Positions 51,121 through 59,507 of a stretch of 64,000 bases of DNA are shown one piece after another. This DNA is from Rubellimicrobium arenae (GTDB lineage: Bacteria > Pseudomonadota > Alphaproteobacteria > Rhodobacterales > Rhodobacteraceae). Position 1 is the stretch's first letter, and every line of letters starts with the position of its first letter. Position numbers and translations under genes: made by a program. Where the stretch lies: positions 62,001 through 126,000 of the forward strand of contig NZ_JAFMSS010000006.1 in NCBI RefSeq assembly GCF_017916295.1. The letters are read 5' to 3'. The notes under the pieces were generated by a model, which searched no databases, was not told the DNA's origin, and saw nothing but the letters and a program-made list of their open reading frames with translations.

Positions 51121-51798
51121 TCACGCGGCCTGCTCGACTTGCAATGCGAGCTGGCCCAAGTACCCGCCCTGCCGCACAACAAAGGCGCGCAGGCGCTCGG
51201 GGTAGTCGGGCGCGACCGCCCCCTGCACGCTGGGCCGGGCTGCCAGCGCCTGGCGCCAAGCTTTCGTCTTCGGCCGTCCGTCGAAGAGCCTGAGGTCGAC
51301 GAAGCTGTCGAACACGTCAAAGTAGCGGAACACCGGACCAAAGGCCGCGTCTACCAACGAGAAGCGCTCGCCTCCAAACCAGGGTCCTTCACTTAGAACC
51401 GCCTCAATCTGATCGAAGCGGGTGGCCAGGTCGGTCCGGCGCGCGTCGAAGCCCGCCTCGTCCGCTGCCGTGTAGAGCCGCCAGATGTCGTTGAGCACCG
51501 TCGAGGCGAACTCGATCCAGGCGCGGTGGCGCGCCCGCTCCAGCGGATCGGCCGGATGCAGGCGCGGCTCCAGGGTCTCGTCGAGGTAGTCGCAGATGAC
51601 GGCGGACTCGAAGAGCACAGCGTCGTCCACTCGCAGGAGGGGCACCTTGCCCAGGGGCGAGAGGGCTGAGAACCAGGCTGGCTTGTTGTCGAGGTCGACC
51701 ACGGTGCGGGTGAAGGGCACCCCCTTCTCAGTCAGCGCAATGACGGCGCGCTGGACGTAAGGGCAAAGGGCGTGGCTCACGAGTTCCAGGCGGGGCAT
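51121..51798 (-). CDS. Glutathione S-transferase
   Basis: A 225-residue enzyme: thioredoxin-like N-domain (LVSHALCPYVQRAVIALTEKGVPFTRTVVDLDNKPAWF, then PLGKVPLL and ESAVICDYLDE) and an all-alpha C-domain with the ASP/FDQIEAVLSEGPWFGGERFSLVDAAFGPVFRY motif. The CPYV motif suggests a Cys-type (omega/zeta-like) active site. It is third in the DoxX-GST-GST unit. ATG 51798 is used because the fold begins there. Confidence 0.9.
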   Translation of the reverse strand: MPRLELVSHALCPYVQRAVIALTEKGVPFTRTVVDLDNKPAWFSALSPLGKVPLLRVDDAVLFESAVICDYLDETLEPRLHPADPLERARHRAWIEFASTVLNDIWRLYTAADEAGFDARRTDLATRFDQIEAVLSEGPWFGGERFSLVDAAFGPVFRYFDVFDSFVDLRLFDGRPKTKAWRQALAARPSVQGAVAPDYPERLRAFVVRQGGYLGQLALQVEQAA

Positions 51799-51874
51799 GG
51801 GAGGTCTCCAGAGGGTACGGTGAACGGGAGGGAGCGCGGGCGGCCGCACCCCCGACTTTGCTGAGGTGCCGATT

Positions 51875-52495
51875 TCAGGCCGCCTGCGCCCTGAGTGACC
51901 CCTCGGCGGTCAGTGCGGCGCGCACGGCTGGACGAGCGGCGATGCGACCGAGGTAGGCGCGGATCGCCGGATAGGCCGAGAGGTCGAAGCGGAGGATCCC
52001 GGCCCAGTTCAGGATGGTGAACAGGTAGGCATCCACCACGCTGAAGCGGTCGAGCACGGTGTCGCGCCCAGTCAGACGCTCCTCGACGAGCACCAAACGG
52101 GCATGAAGCTTCTGGACCACCTGCTCGCGCGTGGCGGGCTCGGTCTCCTTGTGCCAGAGCCAGGGCGAGAAGCCCTTGTGCAGCTCGGTCGCGATGAAGT
52201 TCAGCCACTCGCGGGCGCGTTGGAGCTCCAGAGTCCCTGCAGGCGGCAGGAGGTGGCGGTCAGGTGCTTGCTCGGCCACCCATTGCAGGATCGCCGCGAC
52301 CTCGGTGAGCACGTCGCCGGCTTCGGTCTCGAGCGCGGGAACGTAGTTCTTGGGGTTCACAGCAATGAGCGGAGAGCCGTCGGCCAGCCGATGGCGGCCG
52401 AGATCGACCTTGGCGAGATCAAAGGGCAGCCCCGCCTCACGCAGGGCGATGTGGACGGCCAAGGAGCAGGCGGCCGGAGAGTAGTAGAGCTTCAT
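51875..52495 (-). CDS. gstA: Beta-class glutathione transferase
   Basis: A 206-residue enzyme very like bacterial GstA: MKLYYSPAACSLAVHIALREAGLPFDL with the catalytic Cys, NPKNYVPALETEAGDVLTEVAAILQW (cis-Pro and glutathione site) and a C-terminal SVVDAYLFTILNWA helix. Beta-class GSTs detoxify electrophiles and hydroperoxides. It is the middle gene of the unit controlled from the DoxX/LysR interval. Confidence 0.92.
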   Translation of the reverse strand: MKLYYSPAACSLAVHIALREAGLPFDLAKVDLGRHRLADGSPLIAVNPKNYVPALETEAGDVLTEVAAILQWVAEQAPDRHLLPPAGTLELQRAREWLNFIATELHKGFSPWLWHKETEPATREQVVQKLHARLVLVEERLTGRDTVLDRFSVVDAYLFTILNWAGILRFDLSAYPAIRAYLGRIAARPAVRAALTAEGSLRAQAA

Positions 52496-52549
52496 GGATG
52501 CAGTCCTTATGCTGGACAGGGTGTCGGGATCAGGGGATCGGCCGCGCGC

Positions 52550-53014
52550 TCAGCCGAGGCGTGGCTGGGGGCGAGCGAGGCCGAACAGGCGCCCGAGGGA
52601 GATAGATGGGCTGAGCGCCCAGGCGCCGTCGCCCAGAAGGGCCTGAGCCAGGCAGAGCACGAAGAGGTAGGCGGGGTACTCCCAACCGCCGCCCGCGGCG
52701 GTGAAGACCCAGCCATTAGCCCAATGGACGGTCACGAGGGCGCCCAGCAGGAAGGGGCTGAGCAACATCGCCACCCAGCGCGCCTGGATGCCCAGCACGA
52801 GGGCTAGGCCGCCCGCCGCCTCGGCGGCGAAGGTGACGTAGGCGAGCCAGCCGGGCAGGCCCACGCCCTCAAAGAAGGCGGCGGTGCCGGGGAGGGTGTA
52901 GGTGAAGAGCTTGAGGACGACGCTGTGGGCGAGGAACATCGTGCCGAGCGACACCCGCAAGAGGGTGACGCCAGCCCGGCCCGCCCACGCATCGAGCGCG
53001 AGGGGAGAGGTCAT
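52550..53014 (-). CDS. DoxX-family membrane protein
   Basis: A 154-residue protein with four helices. VTLLRVSLGTMFLAHSVVLKLFTYTLPGTAAFFEGVGLPGWLAYVTFAAEAAGGLALVLG is typical of DoxX proteins. Family members act in thiosulfate/quinone redox reactions or oxidative stress. First gene of the operon with two GSTs, divergent from lysR with a palindrome between, so induction by an electrophile or quinone is plausible. Confidence 0.9.
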   Translation of the reverse strand: MTSPLALDAWAGRAGVTLLRVSLGTMFLAHSVVLKLFTYTLPGTAAFFEGVGLPGWLAYVTFAAEAAGGLALVLGIQARWVAMLLSPFLLGALVTVHWANGWVFTAAGGGWEYPAYLFVLCLAQALLGDGAWALSPSISLGRLFGLARPQPRLG

Positions 53015-53114
53015 CGGAGGGGTCCTGTCGAGGTTGGCCCAAGGCCGTCGTGGCCTCGGATGACCGCAATCTGCCGGCCCATGGCGCGCAAATCCATCGC
53101 AAGTTCGGCAAAGG

Positions 53115-53136
53115 GCGCTTGCAGGATTGCAAGCGC
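53115..53136. promoter_or_regulatory. LysR-type operator between doxX and lysR
   Basis: Perfect inverted repeat with arms GCGCTTGCA (53115-53123) and TGCAAGCGC (53128-53136), spacer GGAT. It contains a T-N11-A box and lies in the 174-bp divergent interval. Confidence 0.85.
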
Positions 53137-53188
53137 AGGACCGTCTGGGCTGGACTAGCATGAGGTACCGTTCGGAAGGACCACAGCC

Positions 53189-54136
53189 ATGGACGACTGG
53201 AACGACTTGCGCCTCGTGCTGGCCGTGGCCCGGGCCGGCTCCCTCACCGGTGCGGCCGAGGTCCTGCGCGTCAACCACTCGACCGCGTTCCGCCGGCTGG
53301 GGAGCCTAGAGCAGCGCTTGGGCGTTCGGCTCTTCGAGCGCCTGCCCGGCGGCACCTACCTCGCGACCGCCGCGGGCGAGCGGGCCGCCGCGGCGGCCGA
53401 GCGGATCGAGACCGAGGCCGCCGCGCTGGGGCGCGACATCGCGGGCCAGGATGTCCGACTCACTGGCCGACTGCGCGTGACCTCGTCCGAGACGCTGGCC
53501 TTCCGCCTTCTGACCCCAGCCATCCGTCGCTTCCGCGACGCCCATCCCGGCATCACCGTCGAGCTCGTCATCGACAACCGTGTCCTGAGTCTATCGCGCA
53601 GGGAGGCCGATATCGCGCTCCGGGTCATGCGACCCACCGAAGGCGAGCTCCACGGCCGCAAGCTCGCCGACATCGCATGGACGGTCTATGCGTCCCGGGA
53701 GTTGGGCGCCTCGGGCGAGGACGGCCTCGGGGCCTTGTCTCACCTGCCGGTCATCGGCTGGGAGGACGGCGTGCGAGGCATCAACGCCGCCGAATGGCTG
53801 GACCGCCATGTCTCGGACACTCAGATCGTCTACCGGACCAGCAGCGTGGTGAACCAGCTCGTCGCAGCCAAGGCGGGCCTCGGCGCGGCCGTGCTGCCGT
53901 GCTACCTGGGCGACCCGGAGGCGGACCTCGTGCGGCTTTTTGATCCTGTCCGAGAGCTTGCGCGCGAGCTCTGGATCGTCACCCACGCCGACCTGCGGCG
54001 CACGGCCCGGGTGCGGGCGTTCCTCGACATCGTGGGCGAGGCGCTGATAGCCGAGCGCGCCCTGCTCACCGGTATGGACAGGCCCGCGGAGCAGACGACT
54101 GGAGGATATAAGGCAGACGCGATGACGTCAGGCTGA
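53189..54136 (+). CDS. LysR-family transcriptional regulator
   Basis: A 315-residue regulator. The N-terminal HTH is LRLVLAVARAGSLTGAAEVLRVNHSTAFRRLGSLEQRLGVRLFERLPGG, followed by a linker helix and the two-lobed ligand domain (LRVTSSETLAFRLLTPAIRRFRDAHPGITVELVIDNRVLSLSRREADIALRV). The HTH matches the AaeR/GbpR-like subgroup with NHSTAFRRL. It is divergent from doxX-gst-gst. Confidence 0.93.
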   Translation: MDDWNDLRLVLAVARAGSLTGAAEVLRVNHSTAFRRLGSLEQRLGVRLFERLPGGTYLATAAGERAAAAAERIETEAAALGRDIAGQDVRLTGRLRVTSSETLAFRLLTPAIRRFRDAHPGITVELVIDNRVLSLSRREADIALRVMRPTEGELHGRKLADIAWTVYASRELGASGEDGLGALSHLPVIGWEDGVRGINAAEWLDRHVSDTQIVYRTSSVVNQLVAAKAGLGAAVLPCYLGDPEADLVRLFDPVRELARELWIVTHADLRRTARVRAFLDIVGEALIAERALLTGMDRPAEQTTGGYKADAMTSG

Positions 54137-54161
54137 GCCGACGACTTCACCACGCCGGCCC

Positions 54162-54542
54162 TCAAGCAGCTTCGGCCACATAGGCCGGGATCTCATCGAG
54201 CGCGTGGTAGACCGGGATACCCCTCTCTCGTGCGATCCGCACATCGTTGTCCGCGCCGGTCGAGGCGCCGGGCAGCCTCAGCACGGCATCGCAGTGCTGC
54301 AGGAGCCGGTGGGCGGTCGGGTGCATCACCCGGTCGTAGAGAGCGTCGCCCACCCGCCCTCCACCCGCACCGTGCAGCACGGGAAGCGCCACCCACTCGC
54401 CGATCATGGGCACATGTCCCTTCTGGAAGATGGGCCAGGCCGCCTCCTCCAACCGGCGCAGGTTCGCGGCCATCAAGTCAGGATCGTCGCCGGTGCCCGA
54501 GCGGTACGGGCCGGCGATCAGGATCATCATGGGTTTGAGCAT
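54162..54542 (-). CDS. DUF4406/nucleoside-2-deoxyribosyltransferase-like protein
   Basis: A 126-residue protein. MILIAGPYRSGTGDDPDLMAANLRRLEEAAW and GHVPMIGEWVALPV, then CDAVLRLPGASTGADNDVRIARERGIPVY, follow the Rossmann-like pattern of nucleoside deoxyribosyltransferases and DUF4406 proteins (GPY, then LPG.S.GA..E). The usual Glu is replaced by Asp-Asn-Asp. ATG 54542 has GGAGA upstream. It is divergent from the deoR gene. Confidence 0.75.
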   Translation of the reverse strand: MLKPMMILIAGPYRSGTGDDPDLMAANLRRLEEAAWPIFQKGHVPMIGEWVALPVLHGAGGGRVGDALYDRVMHPTAHRLLQHCDAVLRLPGASTGADNDVRIARERGIPVYHALDEIPAYVAEAA

Positions 54543-54609
54543 TAGGGTCTCCGTGGTTGCTGATCTCCACTTGCCACATCCCACAGGTTCATGCAATGTC
54601 CTTCAGTAT

Positions 54610-54626
54610 CGTGCAAGATCATGCAG
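54610..54626. promoter_or_regulatory. Candidate DeoR operator (copy 1)
   Basis: CGTGCAAGATCATGCAG lies 9 bp upstream of the deoR start. It has TGCA-N6-TGCA symmetry and agrees at 15 of 17 positions with the copy upstream of yjaB. Confidence 0.6.
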
Positions 54627-54634
54627 TCTGGACC

Positions 54635-55381
54635 ATGCTGACCCGTGAGCGCAAAGCCCTGCTCCTCGACCGCCTTGCTGTCGAAGGCCGCCTGGTCGCG
54701 GCAGCCCTGGCCATCGAGTTGCAGGTGTCGGAGGACACGATCCGGCGGGACCTACGCGAGCTTGCGGCCGAGGGGCGGCTAACCCGGGTTCACGGCGGCG
54801 CCCTGCCTGCGTCGCCCACGCACCGACCCCTGGCCGAGCGCTCAGCCATGCAGACGGAGGCGAAGGTCCGGCTTGGCCGGCGGGGCGCCGAACTGATCAG
54901 GCCTGGGCAGATCGTCATCCTCGACGGGGGCACGACCCACATGGCCCTGGTTCAGGCCCTGCCCCGCAACCTTCACGCCACCATTGTCACCCACAGCCCA
55001 ACGATAGCCGCAGCGCTGGAGCCCTTCGAGCGCGTGGACGTCATCCTGATCGGCGGCACGCTCCTCCGGCTCTCTATGGTGGCGCTCGGGGCCGCCACGG
55101 CCGAGGCGTTCGGGCGCATCTCGGCGGACCTGCTGTTCTTGGGGGTGACCGGCGTGCATCCCGAGGCGGGCTTGACGACCGGCCACCCAGAGGAAGCTGA
55201 ACTCAAATCACGTCTGATCCGCTCGGCGGCCGAGACGATCGTGCTGGCCACGCCGGACAAGATCGGGGCCACCTCGCCGTTCCAGATCGCACCTTTGGCA
55301 AGTGTCACGGCGCTCGTCACGTTGGGAGAACGGCCAAGCTGGTTGCCCTCTGGCCTTGCGCACTTGGGAGCAGGACCATGA
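54635..55381 (+). CDS. DeoR/GlpR-family repressor
   Basis: A 248-residue protein with the DeoR HTH (LTRERKALLLDRLAVEGRLVAAALAIELQVSEDTIRRDLRELAAEGRLTRVHGGAL) and a C-terminal sugar-phosphate isomerase-like sensor domain (GQIVILDGGTTHMALVQAL, VDVILIGGTL, SADLLFLGVTGVHPEAGLTT, ATPDKIGATSPFQIAPL). Ligands are usually phosphorylated sugars. ATG 54635 is preferred over upstream ATGs because the HTH starts there and the operator-like motif then lies outside the gene. Confidence 0.92.
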   Translation: MLTRERKALLLDRLAVEGRLVAAALAIELQVSEDTIRRDLRELAAEGRLTRVHGGALPASPTHRPLAERSAMQTEAKVRLGRRGAELIRPGQIVILDGGTTHMALVQALPRNLHATIVTHSPTIAAALEPFERVDVILIGGTLLRLSMVALGAATAEAFGRISADLLFLGVTGVHPEAGLTTGHPEEAELKSRLIRSAAETIVLATPDKIGATSPFQIAPLASVTALVTLGERPSWLPSGLAHLGAGP

Positions 55382-55454
55382 GATCCGGGCATCGCTCCGT
55401 TGCTATCGGCGACGGCACGCTACCAATCTATCACCCCTAAACCGGTACTCCGCT

Positions 55455-55471
55455 CGTGCATTATCATGCAG
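55455..55471. promoter_or_regulatory. Candidate DeoR operator (copy 2)
   Basis: CGTGCATTATCATGCAG upstream of yjaB is the near-identical partner of the motif before deoR, with the same TGCA-N6-TGCA symmetry. Confidence 0.6.
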
Positions 55472-55480
55472 ACAGATCCC

Positions 55481-55936
55481 ATGCTCCCGACCATCCACAT
55501 CCGACAGTCCGGGCCTGACGACGTGCCCCGCCTGCTGGCCGTTTGGCGGCAGGCTGTCCTCGCGACACACGGCTTCCTGAGCCCTTCCGACTTCGCCGTC
55601 ATCGAAGCCGAGGTCAGGGACAGCTACCTGCCCCATGCAGCGCTCTGGGTTGCGACGGACGACGAGGACCAGGTGCTCGGCTTTATGGGCCAGTCAGGCT
55701 CGCACGTTGAGGCCCTCTTCGTCGCCCCGGATCACCAAGGTCGAGGGGTGGGGCGAGCCCTGGTCAGGCATGCCGCTGCACGGCAGCCCCGCCTGACTGT
55801 CGACGTCAACGAGCAAAATGAACGTGCCACTGCGTTCTACGAACGACTGGGCTTCCGCCGCGAGAGCCGCTCGCCTGTCGACGGCGCGGGGCGGCCCTAT
55901 CCGCTTCTTCACCTCTATCGAAACACCCAGACCTGA
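55481..55936 (+). CDS. yjaB: GNAT acetyltransferase, YjaB-like
   Basis: A 151-residue GNAT enzyme with strong resemblance to E. coli YjaB: IRQSGPDDVPRLLAVWRQAVLATHGFLS, SYLPHAALWVATDDEDQVLGFM, HVEALFVAPDHQGRGVGRALV (acetyl-CoA loop), TVDVNEQNERATAFYERLGF and GRPYPLLHL. YjaB acetylates protein lysines in E. coli. It follows deoR by 99 bp. ATG 55481 is used; 55466 would place the start inside the operator motif. Confidence 0.88.
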   Translation: MLPTIHIRQSGPDDVPRLLAVWRQAVLATHGFLSPSDFAVIEAEVRDSYLPHAALWVATDDEDQVLGFMGQSGSHVEALFVAPDHQGRGVGRALVRHAAARQPRLTVDVNEQNERATAFYERLGFRRESRSPVDGAGRPYPLLHLYRNTQT

Positions 55937-56078
55937 ACCGATCTGCACAAGCGAAGCCGGACACGATCGACACGGGTCCGATCCCGGCAGACTCTGGTCA
56001 GGCCAGCGTCCCCTATGCCGCCCAACTCACTTAGGCTGCAGCGGCAAGCTAGGCCGGCAACCAGCCTTCGAAAACCTC

Positions 56079-56402
56079 ATGAGCATCAAAGATCGTTTCC
56101 AGATCCAGAACGTCCGCACCCTCTCGGACGACTGGTACACTCTTAAGATGACCACATTCGCCTGGCGCCGTCTGGATGGTGCGTGCCAGACCATGAACTG
56201 CGAAATCTACGATCGGGGCGACGCTGCTGCCCTACAATCTCGAGGCAAACACAGTGCTCCTTGTCCGGCAGTTCCGCTACCGGCCTATGTCAACGGCTAC
56301 GATGATCTGCTCATCGAAGCGCCGGCAGAGCTGCTTGACGAGCCTAAAGGCGGCATGCCTCATCCTGACATACCGCTGTTCACTCCTCCGTTGAGCGGGT
56401 GA
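56079..56402 (+). pseudogene. nudK: nudK (GDP-mannose pyrophosphatase) fragment with two frameshifts
   Basis: The N-terminus matches NudK: QIQNVRTLSDDWYTLKMTTFAWRRLDG and EIYDRGDAA. At about 56228 the next conserved part (LLPYNLEANTVLLVRQFRYR) is in another frame, and at about 56279 the frame returns for YVNGYDDLLIEAPAELLDE. The Nudix box itself is absent; the sequence runs into the VOC gene's 3' end. So the gene is both frameshifted and truncated. Confidence 0.8.
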
Positions 56403-56769
56403 CGGCCTCGATCCGGTGACCATCGGGATCCACAAGGAACGCCGCGTAGTAGTCGGGGCTGTACTGCGGACGAAGGCCGGGCGGACCATCGTCGGTTCCG
56501 CCTGCGGCGATCCCGACGCGGTGGAACTCGCGTACGGCTGCGCGGGACGGCGCCACGAAGCAGAAATGCGAGCCCTGCAGTGGAACGGGTCGCGTCTCGG
56601 AGCGGATGAGAAGGAACTCGTCCGACCCGCCACGATGGTAGGCCACGATCCGCTCGTTCGAGGACAGCAGCACGACCCCGAGCGGCGCGAGCACGGCATC
56701 GTAGAAGCGCCGGGACCGGTCGAGGTCGATTACCGCGAGCGAGACATGGTCGAAGATCGGGTCGGGCAT
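56380..56769 (-). CDS. VOC-family (glyoxalase-like) protein
   Basis: A 129-residue protein with FDHVSLAVIDLDRSRRFYDAVLAPLGVVLL at the start, GSHFCFVAPSRAAVREFHRVGIAAGGTDDGPPGLRPQYSPDYYAAFLVDPDGHRIEAV at the end; the H in FDHV and E in RIEAV are expected metal ligands. It resembles stand-alone lactoylglutathione lyase-like proteins. Its 3' end overlaps the nudK remnant. Confidence 0.88.
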   Translation of the reverse strand: MPDPIFDHVSLAVIDLDRSRRFYDAVLAPLGVVLLSSNERIVAYHRGGSDEFLLIRSETRPVPLQGSHFCFVAPSRAAVREFHRVGIAAGGTDDGPPGLRPQYSPDYYAAFLVDPDGHRIEAVTRSTEE

Positions 56770-56847
56770 GAGAGGTCGTTGGTCAGGAGAGGAGAGGTGA
56801 GGTGAGGTGGCCAGAATACGCCCAGGGCGCGGACTGCGGTATCCAGC

Positions 56848-58107
56848 TTATGGGCTTTCTGATGGAGAAAGCGCCTCGGCAATATGATCCCGGTCCGAGG
56901 CCTTCGGCTCCAGAGATTTCAGGAACGCAGAGAGCTGCTCCCGCTCCTCCTGGCTCAGGTCCAGCGGCCGCAGCTCACTATGCCCGTCCAGCGCCTCTGG
57001 CGCAGTGGCGTAGTGGGCCAGCACCTCGTCCAAAGTCCCGATCTGCCCTGCGTGCATGTAGGGTGGACGTGTCGCGGCGCCGCGCAACGAGGGCGTCTTG
57101 AACGCACGCAGGGCGTCATGGCCGGGCTCGGCCATGAAGCGCAGCTCCGCGCAGTCTTCAGGCGCGGCGTCGCTGTAGGAGCCGAGGCAGTTGAACTCGT
57201 CCTCGATCACCAGACGTGCTCCGTCCAGGCGACCGGTGTCCTCGGGCAAGCCCGGCACGGAAGGCACGCCCGTGTTGTGGAAGTGGTTGTCAGTCAGTAG
57301 CGGCCCGTTGTGGCAGTTCACGCACTCGCCCTCGCCCAGGAAGAGGCGCAGGCCCGCGATCTCGTCTTTCGACAGGAGGCCTGCCTCGGGGAAGTCCTCC
57401 GAGGCGACCCAAGCATCAAAGCGGGTCTCGGGCGGCAGGATCGTCCGCTCGTAAGCAGCGATAGCCTTGCCCATGTTGGCGAAGACCGAGTTTACCGCCG
57501 CCCGTAAGGGCTCCGGCAACGCGTCCCAAGCCGCAGCGGCTTCTGGGTTGGCAACCGGACTGGCGTGGGACGGAAGACCGCCGAGGTCGGGGAGAGGTCC
57601 GAACACGGCTTCGTACTCGTCCGCGTAGTACTCGGTGACAAGGTGGGCATACTGGGCGCGGTCGCCGCCGTGCTCGACTGGGCTCTCCAGCGGCCCAAGC
57701 GCCTGCGCCCAGAGGCTGTCCTTTCGCCCATCCCAGAACAGGAACGGAGCATAGGCCATGCCTGCAATGGGCATGGTACGGCGTCCCGTCGTGCCGACGC
57801 CCTGGCCGAGCGGAAGGTCATCCTGGAACTGCCGCTCGGGCAGGTGGCAGCTGGCGCAGGCAACCTCGCTGTTGGCGCTGAGGCGGGTGTCAAAGAAGAG
57901 CGCCCGGCCCAGCTCGGTCGCCGCCTGGTCGTCGGCCACGCGGTTCGAGGGATCGGGCGGCAATGGCGGCAGTGCCTCGAGCGAGAGGGAGCGGACGAGC
58001 GCCAGCTCCTCCTCGGTCCAGTCCGGCCCCTGCACCAAGCCGTAACCCGCGACGGTGGCGCCTGAGAGCAGGAGGGAGGCCGCGACGAGAAAAGAGAGCC
58101 GGCGCAT
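56848..58107 (-). CDS. Di-heme cytochrome c peroxidase (MauG/CcpA family)
   Basis: A 419-residue periplasmic protein with a signal peptide (LSFLVAASLLLSGATVAG) and two c-heme sites, CASCH and CVNCH, each within the usual surroundings (NSEVACASCHLPERQF; LGEGECVNCHNGPLLTDNHFHN). A MHAGQIGTLDEVLAHY segment provides a distal ligand region. Members reduce peroxide or make protein-derived cofactors. It is the second gene after a YtkA-like gene (8-bp gap), divergent from araC. Confidence 0.9.
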   Translation of the reverse strand: MRRLSFLVAASLLLSGATVAGYGLVQGPDWTEEELALVRSLSLEALPPLPPDPSNRVADDQAATELGRALFFDTRLSANSEVACASCHLPERQFQDDLPLGQGVGTTGRRTMPIAGMAYAPFLFWDGRKDSLWAQALGPLESPVEHGGDRAQYAHLVTEYYADEYEAVFGPLPDLGGLPSHASPVANPEAAAAWDALPEPLRAAVNSVFANMGKAIAAYERTILPPETRFDAWVASEDFPEAGLLSKDEIAGLRLFLGEGECVNCHNGPLLTDNHFHNTGVPSVPGLPEDTGRLDGARLVIEDEFNCLGSYSDAAPEDCAELRFMAEPGHDALRAFKTPSLRGAATRPPYMHAGQIGTLDEVLAHYATAPEALDGHSELRPLDLSQEEREQLSAFLKSLEPKASDRDHIAEALSPSESP

Positions 58108-58115
58108 GTCTGTCC

Positions 58116-58559
58116 TCACAGCACGAGGTTGAAGGTGACGGCGTCGGAGCCGGGGGTGCCCTCGATGGCGAGGTCGATCTCCCACCATCCACCCATGTTG
58201 AACCTCATGCCCTCAACAAGGTATTGGCCCTCGCCCAGAGCCTCGGTCACCGCCGGCGCGGTGGGCAGGCCATGGCCATGCTGGGGCATGCCACCATCGA
58301 CATGAATCGCGGCACCGTCCACAGGGAGTCCTTGCGCGTCCTGAAGCGTCACGACCCAGGCGTGCATCGGGCCCACGGTGACAGGCTCCTGCACCGGCGC
58401 CATAGCGGCGACGTAGAGACCGGCCACGCTCGCCTTGGCGAGCGACAGGTCGAGGTCGGAGGGCGGGCGCATCATAAAGGCCATGGCGCCAGTGGCGACA
58501 GCGGCAAGGCCGAGGGGAAGCCCGATCAGGAAGGCGCGGCGGGAGCGGATGAATGGCAT
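58116..58559 (-). CDS. YtkA/FixH-like exported protein
   Basis: A 147-residue protein with an N-terminal twin-Arg-like signal (SRRAFLIGLPLGLAAVATGAMA) and an Ig-like YtkA domain: VGPMHAWVVTLQDAQGLPVDGAAIHVDGGMPQHGHGLPTAPAV and GEGQYLVEGMRFNMGGWWEIDL. The MPQHGHGLPT and FNMGGWWE stretches are the family's conserved, metal-like motifs, often next to copper or cytochrome genes. First in a two-gene unit with the di-heme peroxidase. Confidence 0.82.
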   Translation of the reverse strand: MPFIRSRRAFLIGLPLGLAAVATGAMAFMMRPPSDLDLSLAKASVAGLYVAAMAPVQEPVTVGPMHAWVVTLQDAQGLPVDGAAIHVDGGMPQHGHGLPTAPAVTEALGEGQYLVEGMRFNMGGWWEIDLAIEGTPGSDAVTFNLVL

Positions 58560-58661
58560 TGTTGAAGTCCTTTCCGTGAGAATCAGCACGGGCGGGACAT
58601 AAGGGACGGCTGCTAGGCGCCGCTTGAACGAAGATGCTATCCTGACCGGGGGAGGAAGAAC

Positions 58662-59438
58662 GTGGTCACAACCGTCGCCAAGGACTGCCGCATCGTCGTC
58701 TGGGAGGGCACGAGCCTCTGGGCGTTTGACGCGAGCGGGGCCGCACCCGCCCCGCAATCCACCCGTCTCCATGTCCATCACGCCATCCAGCTTACGATTG
58801 CGGCCGGCGGGCACTACACGCTACAGACTGAGGCGTCCTCCCTTCCGGGGCCGCTCGTCCTGGTTGCCCCCGACGTGCCACACGCCTTTCTACCCAAGGG
58901 CCGGCACGCCCTGATCTTCGTGGAACCCGAAAGCCGCACGGGCGCCGCGCTTCTGCATGAGCTCAACGGCAAGTCCATGGCGGCCGTAGATCCGAACCGG
59001 CTCCCTGACGTGGCGGAACGCCTGGCTGCCATATGGGACACGCCGCGCCCGCCGGATGCCTGTGTCGCTGAGCTGGGGCAGGACATTCTCGCTCAACTCC
59101 TCGGGCCCGCCGCTCCCCCCTCCCCCATCGACCAGAGGATCGCGCGCGCCATAGCTTGGGCGGAGGACCGGCTGGACAAGGCCGTCACCATGCCGGAGGC
59201 CGCATCGGTTGCCTGCCTGTCAGAGAGCCGCTTCAGCCATCTCTTCGCCGAGGAGACCGGCCTGCCCTTCCGCAGTTGGGTGCTCTGGCGTCGCATGATG
59301 CGGGCGATGCAGGCGCGAGGGGCCGGAGCGAGCCTGACGGACGCCGCCCATCTGGCCGGGTTCTCCGATTCCGCGCACTTCAGCCGCACCTTCATGCGCA
59401 TGTTCGGAGTGCAGGCGGCGTCGCTCGCGATGGTTTAG
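58662..59438 (+). CDS. AraC-family transcriptional regulator
   Basis: A 258-residue regulator with an N-terminal cupin-like sensor (LHVHHAIQLTIAAGGHYTL...PDVPHAFLPKGRHALIFVEPE) and a C-terminal double HTH (VTMPEAASVACLSESRFSHLFAEETGLPFRSWVLWRRMMRAMQA...SLTDAAHLAGFSDSAHFSRTFMRMFGV). GTG 58662 has GGAGGAAG upstream. It is divergent from the peroxidase/YtkA pair and probably controls it. Confidence 0.9.
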   Translation: MVTTVAKDCRIVVWEGTSLWAFDASGAAPAPQSTRLHVHHAIQLTIAAGGHYTLQTEASSLPGPLVLVAPDVPHAFLPKGRHALIFVEPESRTGAALLHELNGKSMAAVDPNRLPDVAERLAAIWDTPRPPDACVAELGQDILAQLLGPAAPPSPIDQRIARAIAWAEDRLDKAVTMPEAASVACLSESRFSHLFAEETGLPFRSWVLWRRMMRAMQARGAGASLTDAAHLAGFSDSAHFSRTFMRMFGVQAASLAMV

Positions 59439-59507
59439 CAGGAACGTTCAAGCGACGGCGCCGCGCGGTCCGTAGATGCCCTCTTGCCGTTTCGAAGGAG
59501 AGCATTC

